Below are positions 37,471-48,580 of a stretch of DNA of 64,000 nucleotides, one piece after another. The stretch's first letter is position 1, and every line of letters begins with the position of its first letter. The notes below the pieces were generated by a model. That model was not told where the DNA came from. It did no database searches and was given only the letters and a program-made list of their open reading frames with translations. The position numbers were made by a program, and so were the translations under genes. Source of the DNA: Holacanthus passer (taxonomy: Eukaryota > Chordata > Actinopteri > Pomacanthidae); assembly GCA_025331565.1 (NCBI GenBank), contig JAFREQ010000043.1:5031001-5095000 (forward strand), given 5' to 3'.

Positions 37471-40400
37471 AGTGAAAAAAGAAAACGCTCCAATTGCCAT
37501 CTCAATTTGTGTTATAAATACCTTTTCTGTGTCTTGGTCTAGTTACGTGAAATATGAAATATTTTTTTAAAAAACAGACAGGGTCAAAGACGCTCTGCTA
37601 GACACATCACTGTCTAATGAAGGATATGCTTTTTCATCCTGGTGAAAGGAAGAGTGTCAATAACACTCGAGGTAGCCTCGGTTACAGCCACATGTCTCAT
37701 GTTCCCTTGTGGAGGGTCACATCAAACAAATATGCTTCCATAGTGTTTCCATAGTGAATGGTTGGGATGAACATCACAGATGTAAAACAGTCTCTGAATA
37801 GACATCCTTCATTCTTTCAGCATCAGGCCTGAGGAGGAATAATTCATGAGGAAAGAAGGGAAAAAAACGATTCTTATTCTCTGTCTAATGTATTCATTCT
37901 TTTCACTTTTTCAGTGTCTTCGTGTTTCTCATGAGAAGAGCAAATCTGCATGTGAATATATTTCATGGCGCTGATGATTTTAGGGATGGAAGTAAAAACA
38001 GATTTGACAGTGCTGTCTGCGAAGGACAACATCCTCCCAGTGTGCTTTTGTTAAAAGAGCCGTGAAATGTCAACCTACACACCTTTCCAAAAGCTGCTTT
38101 GAGCCAGTTCAATTCATCTCCTGATATGCACACAAACACACACACACACAGCACCACACACCAAATGATGATGAAAGCAATGTTGGTTGATACCAACACT
38201 ACTGTGTCCAAAGCAGGATGATACTTGGAGTCCAAATAATCTGCCCTGCGGTGTAGCATCATGGGTTCACAATGTCATTCATCCTGGAGATTATTTCATT
38301 TACCGCCTCGGCTCGGTCAGATCACTTATTACATCACAGTCCACCTTGTCTCCAAGGACACACTAACGACCCCATTAAATAAGGATGAGAAATCCTGTGG
38401 TGTGATGCTGCAGGCTCCCAAGTGTGTTTCATTACTCCATGTGTACGTGTGCGCCTCCACGAGTGTTTGCATGCGTCACGAGAAATGAAACATGGCTCCC
38501 GCTCCGGCACTTAAGTCCTTACAGATGTTATTATACTATTCTATCATGGCTTCATTAGAAAATGAATCCTCTATTTACTGAAGAGCAGCAGTGTCAACAG
38601 CATTTGCACATAGAGACAATGATCCCCTGCTGTGGCACAATGTGCCGTGACGAGGCCTGTGTCATCAAATTAAAAAAACTACAGTGTATGATCAGTGTGT
38701 AGGAAAAGTGGTCTCACAAGTCAGATTGAACTCACAGGCCTCGGAGTGATGGCAATCGTTGCGGCTGTAAATCTCAACACAGAATTGTTATTTGCTATTC
38801 AGTGCTGTTCTCACCAACACGCTGCATAAAGGTCTTGTGACAGGACAGCACGGTCACGGAAGCAGAAGGGGAGACGGTGGTCAGTGGATGTGAGCAAAAC
38901 GCTGAGTCATTGTCGTCCTCCAGGAATTCCAAACATATAATCAATACCTCAGGGCACTCGAGGCATCAGACAGCACATTGCAATTGGAGGCCATTTTCTT
39001 ACTTTGTTAAAGTGCCAACAAGGCACCCGAGGAGTGGCCTCAATCCTGACCCCGCCATGCCTGGCTTTCTCAAGCAGCCACTGCAGTGCACGTCTTGTTT
39101 TGGTCCATGTGACAGAGGAAAGAGGCAGAAAAAAATTATTCAGACAGGTCCATTTACTCATTTTTTTTTTTTTTTTTACAAACCATCTAACCAAGAGGTA
39201 AACTTAGAGAATGATTCGCTTTTCATTAGCACTTTCTGTCCAATGTGGCCAAATTTTTGTTTGGAGGCTATTCTGATATATTTGACTGCCGTGGCCTCGT
39301 AACAAGCTGCCATTTGTTACACACTCAAAGGAAGATTTAATCAACACGTCTGGTTACATAAACCGCAGAGATGTAGCGCAAAAAACACTGAATAGTAAAT
39401 GAGGTTGTGCTTTCATAAGTCGCCAAAAAAAATCCTTTCTTCTCTCCCTGTAATGAAGACAGGCATTCACCGTCGTCAATGACACTGGCTCTTTCACTAA
39501 AATTCTGGTCATGTCGCCGTGCTCCTACAGTACTCAGAGACAAATGCATTGTAAAAAAAAAGACTCAAATCAGCCAGGACTGTGCCCACTGTGGTTTTCA
39601 ATGTCGCAGAGAGATGTTGCCGTCAGACTGAAAGCAGTAGCAACAGATGTGTCAAATCAAATAGATATACAAATACAATTTTTACTGAGTTAAATCCCTC
39701 AGGTGTCATTTCTGAATTCATTTATAATCACATGGATGAGCTTATTTTATTCGCCTCCTCCAGACTTGCTGCCTTCAGTCATTTCTGACCTAAAATGTCA
39801 GCTGTGTACACTCTTGCTAGAGGGCATCACAAAGTGCTGGTCTGACTGTATACTATGCTAATAACAAGTCAGTGAGCATGCTCAGACTTTGCCTCGGCTC
39901 ATTTTGGGCCCCAGCCAGCAGAGAGCTGCTTTCAATGCAGCAGCCATATGAACCCCCCCGGGGGAATCTAATATCTTATCCTTGTTATCTTTTAATGGTC
40001 AGTAATGAGAGATAACGAAGAAGATGACACGTGTTAAGGAAAGACCAAATTAACCTCACTCTTCACGCCAGCGATCTTTGCGGTCTTCATTTATAACTTT
40101 AAACTGATGCAGACACAAATCAAGGACACCTCTTTATCTGCGCCGGGTGGCATTTTAGGAAGTGACCCCGCGCCACACATCCTGTCTACTGAAATATTCT
40201 CTGTGCGGAGGACGGAGCTAAAACTCAGGCCTGCGCTGTGTTTGGATAAGAAGGAAATAACCGCTGGCCTCCGCGTTCACACAATAGAGCCTTTGAATTC
40301 GTGCAACACCTTAGACAGGGTGGGAGCTGTTTTTATTACTGAAGTTATGCAGCTTCGATTTCCATCCTCACAGCCTGATTGGGAGAACTATGAACCCCAG

Positions 40401-41164
40401 AGCTGTGTATATTTAGCCAGCATCCGAGAGTCAAACTTACTTTTTCGTCCTAAATAAATGATTGGCTGACACAAGTGGTCTCATTTCCATAAATTAAGGC
40501 ACGGAGCTCGACAAGACTCAGTGAGTGTTTGAGCATTTTGAAGTTGTAGTCCAATTAATGTTGGGCTTCACACGGTGCTGCTGCTGGAAACTTTGAGCCC
40601 TGAGGTGGCAATCTGTATGATATCTTCTCTTATTTGTCATACACAGCCTGTCTGTCCGTGCTTCTTTTTCTCCAGCCAGACTCCAGCCTGCAGCTGCTCG
40701 GCTCCTCTCCATTTTCAGCTGATGAGTTCTTGTAATGCTTGTATCCTGACACTTGACTGGATAATCAAAGGCTTCACTAACACATTTCATTCTGTCTAAA
40801 AATGTTGGTGATAATGTGACTCCTCTGGCTGCATTTCTCCCCTACTTTTTCCCCTCAATTTGGAACGTCCAATTACCCTGTCCATATCAGCGCTAAGTCC
40901 ACTGATGGCCTGAGGAGGTTGAAGTCGGTCACGTGTCTCATCCAAATACACAGGGGGTCGTCAGACAATGATTAGCTTTGCCAGATAGATGGAGACTGTC
41001 TTTCCAAGAAGGACAACGGCATCGGTCAAGTGTCCCAAAGTGACAAATGTTTATGTTCAATTGAAAAGCCCTCCAGCAGCCATAGGAATTATGATGGGAG
41101 CAAATTAAGGAGGAAGTCAGGTGACATTATTGTAAAGTGACCTTGACCTTAATGAAGAAGTCAT
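37471..41164. other. Intergenic region with GC-richer non-repeat patches
   Basis: No gene recognised. Patches at 38590-38670, 38880-39120 and 40020-40470 are richer in G+C and lack simple repeats. The last contains a 116-codon plus-strand frame (40107-40457) without recognisable motifs. Conserved non-coding elements are one explanation. Confidence 0.45.
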
Positions 41165-41485
41165 TTTAACCCAAACCATGATGATTCCCTACGTAAACAG
41201 TATTGCTTGTGCCTAAACCTAATCAAACCTTAACTGTGGCGTTGTCAAGCCATAAGACAACAGTTTTGGACCAACAATATATTTTGTCATCCAACTTGGA
41301 GGACTTGCCAAGGAGAGCTGCATCAGGAAGGGCATCCCGTGTAAAAAAAAAAAAAAAAAGCTTATGCCAAATCAAATATGCAGATCATAAAAACACATCA
41401 CATTCCATGCCATGTTGGAGCCAGCGAGATGTAAACAGAGGATCCGCTGCATAAACAGTCACTAGAGCAGCAAGAAGGACATCGG
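41165..41485 (+). mobile_element. Dispersed repeat plus LINE 3'-tail fragment
   Basis: Two recalled fish repeats lie side by side. At 41165-41270 is TTTTAACCCAAACCATGAT...TGTGCCTAAACCTAATC. At 41310-41485 is GCATCAGGAAGGGCATCC, TATGCCAAATCAAATATGCAG and GAGGATCCGCTG, ending in AGCAGCAAGAAGGAC. The latter resembles the 3' end of abundant fish LINEs. A poly(A) run (41342-41359) interrupts it. Exact family and boundaries are not determined. Confidence 0.5.
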
Positions 41486-42871
41486 CAAATGCTTTGCACA
41501 AATGCATCTCTAAGCAAATCTTTAAAAAATATATTTTAGATCTATATGTTATTAACTCTATATTACTATATTCAATCTACATAAGTCTTAAGTTATACGT
41601 AAATTATATGTGCAACAGACCATGTCTCCATGTCCGGTCATCCGTGTCTGATTTAGACAATCAGAAAGATATGTTTGCTAAATTACAACGTAGCGCACTG
41701 AGTCATTTAAACCGTCTGGGATCAGACTGTGAAATTCAACGCAAGCAATGACCAACTTTGGAAAGGTCTCTCCTTGTTTCTCCTCAGACCACAGGCACGT
41801 CCATCATCCTCCAAAGATTTTGTTCCCCAGTTCAGTCCTTCGAGCTATTTATCATACAACAGAGCAAAAGAGCTCTTCGCCTGCTCCCTCCCATGCCTGT
41901 ATCCCTGTTTTGTATCTGCTCCAGCAGAGTGTATCTAAGTATCATTGATTGATGTAGTTACTGTGTGAGGGTATGGACACTTTTGCTGAGACAACAAAGT
42001 GGAAAGTGTTAACTTTGTGGCTGAATTAAAACAAATCTGAGTACTGCCTTGGTGCAGATATACAGTTTCTATTTAAACTAATGATACTCCCTTAAAAAAA
42101 AACGTGTTGATGAAGTGTGATTGCATTGCTCAGAATTATGCAATAGTGTGAAAGGTATAAAAAAAAAAAAAAAACACATAATTTGCAAAATGTATAATGT
42201 GTAGATTGTATATTCTTAGTGTGAGCTCAGCAATCTCCGTTATTGCATGAATTGGTAATGTCACCGCTGTCACCCTCGCTCAGTGATTTACAGTTTCAGC
42301 ATTAAGAGAGGTGTCAACACCAAAAACAAATGGTCCGGGAGTTAATATGCTGGCGTGCACAACACAAGAGCCATATTTTCAAGGACAAAGTGTTCTGCAT
42401 GCATTAAAATCGTTTTTAATGTGAGAATATCTCTGGAAGAAGTGAACACAGTGGAAAAGTTCAGGCTTCATATGAATAATTGAAACCCTGAAGCGGTGAT
42501 AAGATTGTAGCAAAGGGTGCTTTGGGTTGCCTCGGCTCTCGATAAGGGATGTGAAGGAAGACATCCCCTCGCACGTCCTGCTCATGGTTATATTATTTCT
42601 GTATTTCAACACCTTCATTTGTGCATACATGTTGGGCAAGCAGAGACACACGCAAACACACGCCCCATTTCATTTGCAGTCAAACACACACACATATACT
42701 GGGAGACTGATTATTGAGATCTCTCCTTGTCTTGATTCCAGCTGTAGTTCCTTTGGCAGTAACAAAGGTTGAAGAGTGTTAATGTTTCACTCACTCTGCC
42801 AGTCTATCTGCCAAGTCCCTAAAAATGCACCGTAGGGCCTCCAGGAGAAAAAAACTGCTTGTGTTAACACA

Positions 42872-42908
<37 letters not shown>

Positions 42909-43589
42909 GACATTTTCAATAACCGTCCCTCATGCACTGCAATATGTACTTTTGCCGCCTCATTTTCTCCTGCCCTTCTTTTGCTGTGTTGGTTGAAACT
43001 GTCAAAGTCTAATTCAACAACTCCTTTCACACTGTAATGCTCCACTCAAAGCTTAAAAGCATTTTTTTCCTTATAGAGACTCAGGGAGAGTGTGTTATTT
43101 TTTTCTCCTTGGGTCTGACATCACAGCATTCAACTTGTACAATGACCTACATGGTGAGACAGCGCCAGACCGAGTTCCTCTCAGGCCTGAAGCTGTTCTG
43201 TCAGCCCACCTGAGTCCAGCAGAACAATGAGAGACCTTCTGGGTCTGTTGCTGGGTAGAAGCACATCTCCACCCCTCGCTGGGATTGGTGGATGCAGTCT
43301 TTACGGCCCCACCTCTTGGAGCGCTGGTGTCTTCTCTGAGCGCAGCCGTCTGTCACAAATCCTAACAACTGCTCTGCGGACAGGTATTTGTAATCCGCTG
43401 CTGCTAAAGTTAGAGAACGCACGGTGAAGTAATCTGATCCAGCGTGTGTCAGTGTGTGACTCCACTGAACCTAAGGGCAACCCAAAGGTTTCAAAAACTA
43501 ACTTTGTTTTGTATAAGTAAACAGTTCTTTTTCAGTCCTGCTCCATATCAGTGAAAGCTGATGAAACAAGGACAGATACTTATATGTGA
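41486..43589. other. Intergenic region
   Basis: No gene recognised. A GC-richer stretch at 43190-43430, close to the DIRS fossil, is open in both strands for about 70 codons without family motifs and might be another part of a decayed element. Confidence 0.45.
42874..42906. repeat. (CT)16 microsatellite
   Basis: A pure CT run of 33 bases, read as Arg-Glu or Ser-Leu repeats in the overlapping chance frames. Confidence 0.95.
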
Positions 43590-43975
43590 CCCTCATAATA
43601 AAAGACAACGTAGGTTGCAGTATTGTATCCCTGGTTCCACAAGCACTGGTGGAGCCCTTACAAGGACTAATAGTTCTCCTCCAATGGCATGTATTCGCAC
43701 ACTGAAATTTGAACGTGGTGGTCCGAGGCCCCCAGGATCACTGTCAACCACTCTTGAGGAGGGAAGAGGTGGGAATGAATAAAGCAGCCTTCTTGGCCGT
43801 GGTGCGTTTGCTGGCGTGTCCACCTCCAAGGGTGAATCATCTCCTGGCTTCAGGGAGAACGGTGGGTGTTGCATCAACAGATCCACTTCCACCTTCCTGA
43901 ACTGGATCCAAATCTTCTGCATCACCTCGGGGTTAAAGCCTCCACTCATGTGTCAGGGGCCCTGAGGTCGGCGCC
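43590..43975 (-). mobile_element. DIRS-type retrotransposon fossil (reverse transcriptase/RNase H C-terminal part)
   Basis: A 118-codon minus-strand frame (43949-43593) contains, in order, FNPEVMQKIW, VEVDLL, GDDSPLEVDTPA and RLLYSFPPLP. DIRS/Ngaro elements carry the same series in the region after the polymerase (L-P-E-V...IW, AEVDLFAS, SPLGVDA, LLYAFPPL). Just upstream a different frame gives EWRL, so at least one frameshift is present, and the AH-WP section is altered. I see no recombinase or terminal repeats nearby, so this is a short dead remnant. Two plus-strand frames over it are shadows. The family call rests on motif memory. Confidence 0.6.
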
Positions 43976-44423
43976 CCTGTTTTCCAGACCAGGTTTTCTG
44001 TCGCTCCCTCAGGGGTTAAATAGAGAGAGGCGGCAGAGTGGTTAATTTTGCCTTTCCACATCGTCTACCCTCTGCTCCCAAGTCTGATATGGATCAGATG
44101 GATAAGACTGAAAAAAAAAATCAAAACAATGATGATAGATGATGTAGTAACACACATACTCAAATACAAGTGAAAGTCTGACACTGGTATCGCGTGGAGG
44201 ATGAATTTGATCACTCGCCACTCTTGCCTTCCATTACTGGTGATTAGATGACGAAGACAAATCCAGCATGGGAAATATACCAGCTGCCACCAACTAAATT
44301 GGGTTCAGCTGCTGAGATAGCTCAGTTGGTGCAGAAATGACGGGCCAATGCAGACAGTAATACTTGAATAATGAAAGAAGAATTTAAACAGGGATGGCCA
44401 TGTAAACGCCATAATCCTGAATA

Positions 44424-44640
44424 TAGCGGTGAAGAAATTCTCAGACCCTTTACTTAAGAATAAGCATTAATACCATAGTCTATAAGTATTATCAACCAAA
44501 TGTACTTAAAGTATCAAAAGTATTTTTGTGCAGAAACATTATTTTGGGATATATTAATAATTATTTAGCAACTTCATTTTAACTTAATTTTATGCAAGCA
44601 GCTATAATCAGTATTTTTACTTCTAAGTATAAAGGGTCAT
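44424..44640 (-). mobile_element. hAT-like non-autonomous element, 3' fragment in reverse orientation
   Basis: The plus strand starts GCGGTGAAGAAATTCTCAGA followed by CCTTTACTTAAGAATAAG, the reverse complement of the right end of the family at 55297-55920. ATGTACTTAAAGTATCAAAA, TGCAGAAACATTATTTTGGG and GCAAGCAGCT follow in family order. The other half is missing. The inner boundary is approximate. Confidence 0.6.
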
Positions 44641-46697
44641 ATGATGGACCCACAGAGAATTACAAACCAAATATGCAACATTTTTGCTCAGCTCTATGTA
44701 ATTTTATAGCATCTTAGCTTGTGAACACCAAAAACAGAGTTAAAAGAGAATAAATATTGGACTAACGTTCATCAGGTGACACTAGTCGAAATGAATGCTA
44801 ATGTCGCTCCATGTCTTCAGGCATTGTGTTCACAGCTTTTTTCTGTTAATGCAGGTTTAAAAAAATAACTATTAAAAACAGTGAAGCCAGTGTAGGTTCT
44901 TGAAGCAAACCTTAGTGCGACTGCATCTTTGATCTTTGGAGTTTATTAGTCAAGCACTTTGAATGTTCGGAGCGTGGTCATGTGTTGATGCTGCTTTGAT
45001 ATTGTAAAATAACTGAGAGGAAAACAGCCACTTACGAGAGCAGACATTTAAATAAACCTTTTGACAGCATTTTTTTTTTGTGACAGTACAAAAAAGCGCA
45101 GTTGTACATCACTGATGGCTCTGCTCTCATTAGGTGTGCCAGTAAGCTCTGCCGTGACCCCCGGTGGAAAACAGGACTCTAAAGATTTTATCAGACACCA
45201 GAGTTTGGCAGCTCAAAATGTTTATTACTCGACAAAGTCTGAGATGTGGGCGGTGATTCAGGGGTGTGTGCCCCCTGCCCAGTTACCTGCCCTAATGTTC
45301 AGCATCAACAGTACAAGACTTTTTGAACCGGGGTGCACCCAAGTGTGAGATTGCATAATGTAATCCTGCCTCAAACTGCACCTCGTCCTGCTGTATGTAT
45401 AGGGGGCTTTCACAGAGACTCATTTCTGTAAAAGCGGAGATGTTCCTATTGTAAATCTTTTACACGCTGGCTGCGTCCTCTTCTCAGCTTATACCATCTG
45501 GTCCCTCCATCACAATATGCAACCTCCCATCTCACCTACTCTTTCTTTCATCCTAATCCCTCGTTCTCTACCTCTAATTAGTTGGCATGAGTATCCCAGC
45601 AATCTGGGTTGTATCGCAGATGAAAATGGAGGCTGTATGTTGATGTTGTCCTGAATTCTAATCTCTCAAAATCAGGGCAGTGTTGATTCAAACTGATAAT
45701 CACGTTACATCATGCAGTACATGGATGTGCATCATCTTTCTCCCCTCTACGCAAACCTGCTCCATAAATAGAAGCGTAATCACCGTCAAATCATTTCTGG
45801 AACAAATGTTTTGTTAGTTGGATAACCTCTTCTCTTTTTTTGGTGTTTTCTTCCACGAAGCAGAAGGTTTGGTTGCATTGTTGTTTACTGACTATGTTAA
45901 AAACTTGCTGCTTCAGGTTGGCCATTACAGGTTGGAATAACAGCATGTCTGAAAGCAAAGAAATCACTGAATGAAAAGTGCTATATTTGTTTGTCCTCAA
46001 GGAGATTCTTGTACCAGGAGACAGAAAACAGGCCCCAGATACGATCCAGCATTCCTTAAAACAACAAGGGCACGTTTCATCTTGAACAGCTTTTCATCCT
46101 AATAAAGCTGTTAGACGTATTTACCCGTGCGTTAACAAATTGTCAAAGTGAAAAAACAGTAATGTTGTGCATACGCTTCATCAGCTCTAACAGTGAATCG
46201 GCTCTGCAAATACTGAATCTGAAAGTCAAACATTTGAAACAAACACGCGAGGCCTGATCTGCTAAACACACAGAGAGAAGTTGTTTGGCACAAATAGTGT
46301 CACACCGGATAGAAAAAAATATTAATAATGCATGTCACTCATATTTCACACAGTGGTATGTGCATATGTTGTTGAGTGTTTAAAATGGGGAAGTGACGGT
46401 GCTCATTTTTTCTGAAGAGTTGATTGTGTAAGAGAAAGAATCAGCTTATTATGTTTTTTAAATGACTCAGCTGTAACACTCTTTAATATATTTTGTCATG
46501 TTTGCTTTAGACATTTTCATACAGATAACTCGTTTTACCATGAGGTAAATAATAGCGAGTGCCCCAGTTGGCTAAACAGGTCCGTGTAAGTGGAAGTTGT
46601 TCCCCGCTGGTACAAGTTCTGTCTCCCTCCCTTATGGGCCTGCTTCCAAGGAACACTGCATCACTTAGCCCAGTACTGGCATGGTCTTCCTCCTAAA

Positions 46698-46699
<2 letters not shown>

Positions 46700-46731
<32 letters not shown>
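46700..46731. repeat. (CA)16 microsatellite
   Basis: A pure CA run. A shorter (GT)8 run at 47020-47035 is complementary to it, about 290 bases away. Confidence 0.95.
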
Positions 46732-46733
<2 letters not shown>

Positions 46734-47019
46734 ATGAGGCTGCCAAAGGCCTGAAGCGAGGGCTGACAGTACGAAAAGAAGGAGGAGCTGCATCGCCAGG
46801 TTGTTCGCAAAGGGCAGCATCAAGAACCGAGTTGTCCACCCACTTCCCTGCATGAGAACAGGGTAAATAAACTCCCCAGGAAGACAACCTTTACAAGCAC
46901 AAAGCGTGCACTTAAAGGCATTGCACGACGCTGACCAAAGTAAGCACTGTAACATGGAAGAGATGTTGAGCAAGAAGGGTTTAATGGTGCAAACAGGAGT
47001 CGGTTTCAACAGATATTGC

Positions 47020-47035
47020 GTGTGTGTGTGTGTGT
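47020..47035. repeat. (GT)8 microsatellite
   Basis: A short GT run, 150 bases before the 47186 hairpin. Confidence 0.9.
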
Positions 47036-47185
47036 ATTTGTGCAGCCGAGCTGTCACCCTGGCTATGTGATGTCCTTCCAGAGATTGCACTTGATCCCAA
47101 ACAAGAGGGGAGGAGGAGGGCAGTGGAAATTTTTCCTCTAACATTGTCAGCAAAGGTGGAGGTAGGAGTCTAGACACAACACTGC

Positions 47186-47246
47186 CATGTTTAATGTAAG
47201 CCTAATGCATTGAGCAATGTAATGCACCGGCTTTACATTAAACATG
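47186..47246. other. Near-perfect hairpin of about 61 bases (pre-miRNA-like or foldback remnant)
   Basis: CATGTTTAATGTAAGCC (47186-47202) pairs with GGCTTTACATTAAACATG (47229-47246) through 17 base pairs with one bulged T. After a small TAA/CC internal loop, TGCATT pairs with AATGCA, leaving the 9-base loop GAGCAATGT. The fold is equally good on either strand. It matches no miRNA that I recognise. Confidence 0.5.
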
Positions 47247-48542
47247 CACAGTAAAGCTTTTGATCTTTGGACGGCAGAGAGATAAAGCCAGCAGAATAAG
47301 CTATGACATCCCTCTCATGTTTTATTCATCGTGGTGCGTGCTGTTGCTTTATAAGATGAGACAAGGGAGAGTCTTGTAAAAGTAACTCTTAAATCATTTG
47401 AGCGCTATGAGAAAACAGCTGCCCTTTCTTTTAAAGGAAGCCCTTTAAGATGAGGCAAGAATTAAATGAGGAAAAGAGGACGAGCGCAGGAAAACATCAG
47501 GTGATTTCTCATCATCGTCCACGGCAAGCAAGGTCAAAGAGCTGGAAAAATCCACATGAGTTTCCAGGAGCAGCTCAGGGAAGGGTCACCGCTGTCTTAT
47601 CGCAGGTCGGAGCAGACTGCACCGCCGTGCCCCGACCGCAGGACTACACTTTGGCTTCTCTCCTCTCCCTCCATCTCTCTTTTCCATACTCCCTCTATCA
47701 CTTGACCACCTGGCATCAGGCAGCAGGCTCCCCCTCCATCTGCTCGTATTCTCAAGCTGAGAGAACGCCGAGAGACAGATGGACGGATGAAGGGGTTGGG
47801 AAAAAAAAAAGGGAGAAGGAAAAGTAAACAGTCAGGTCAGCTACGCAGCTGAGTATCTTTTATCAGCTTCAGATTAACTGAAAGCCTGACTGCAACACGA
47901 TAGCACACGTGATAAAAATCGGCAATTATTAACTTCTGTTTTGTGCTGAGGGAGAAAAATAATCATGTGAGGTCCGGTTTGTGTTGCAACAGCATTGCTA
48001 TTTAAGTCCAGATGAGACTGACCTGAATTTCATTTAATCGATATTATTAGAGAAGTCCTATCTCCTGCAAACATGGGAAATGTCAAAAGAACACACTGAA
48101 GCGCGCCGTCGCGGCACACTGACGTATTGATCGGCTGTGGCTTTTCATATTGATTCAAATTAAAGCACCTTTCCTATCTGACGGCCATCTGTCATTTTTT
48201 ATGATTCAATCTGAGAAAGTGGCTTTTCATTTTCATATGTCGAGGTCTTGACCAGCGTGTTTGTGGCGCGTTGCTTAATGAAGTGGCCCTGATAGAGCTT
48301 GTTGATGGCACTGCGTTGCTGTAAATGAAAAGCATATGTATAAAGTGAACGCGAGGCAGGCGATCAATGTGTGTTTCTGTGTGTTTGGATAATGTTGTCG
48401 GACATATGGTGCATAATTGATGTTTGCTCGGTGAATGGGTAATGGGTGGTGCAGTACATGAGGCTGAAGTAACGACACTTTGAAAGGCACAACATGTACT
48501 GACGATTGTTTACCATAATCATTCAGCGGATGTCAGCATAGA

Positions 48543-48544
<2 letters not shown>

Positions 48545-48577
<33 letters not shown>
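48545..48577. repeat. (GT)16 microsatellite
   Basis: A pure GT run of 33 bases. Confidence 0.95.

Positions 48578-48580
<3 letters not shown>

Noticed and set aside
38877..39302. 141-codon plus-strand frame
   Set aside because: Contains a long T run read as Phe residues and no domain.
44318..44329. TAGCTCAGTTGG, a perfect tRNA box A
   Set aside because: No box B (GGTTCRANNCC) at tRNA spacing and no cloverleaf; a decayed tRNA-derived SINE is possible but unsupported.
46665..47177. 170-codon minus-strand frame
   Set aside because: Contains two translated microsatellites (Cys-Val and Thr-His runs); no family resemblance.
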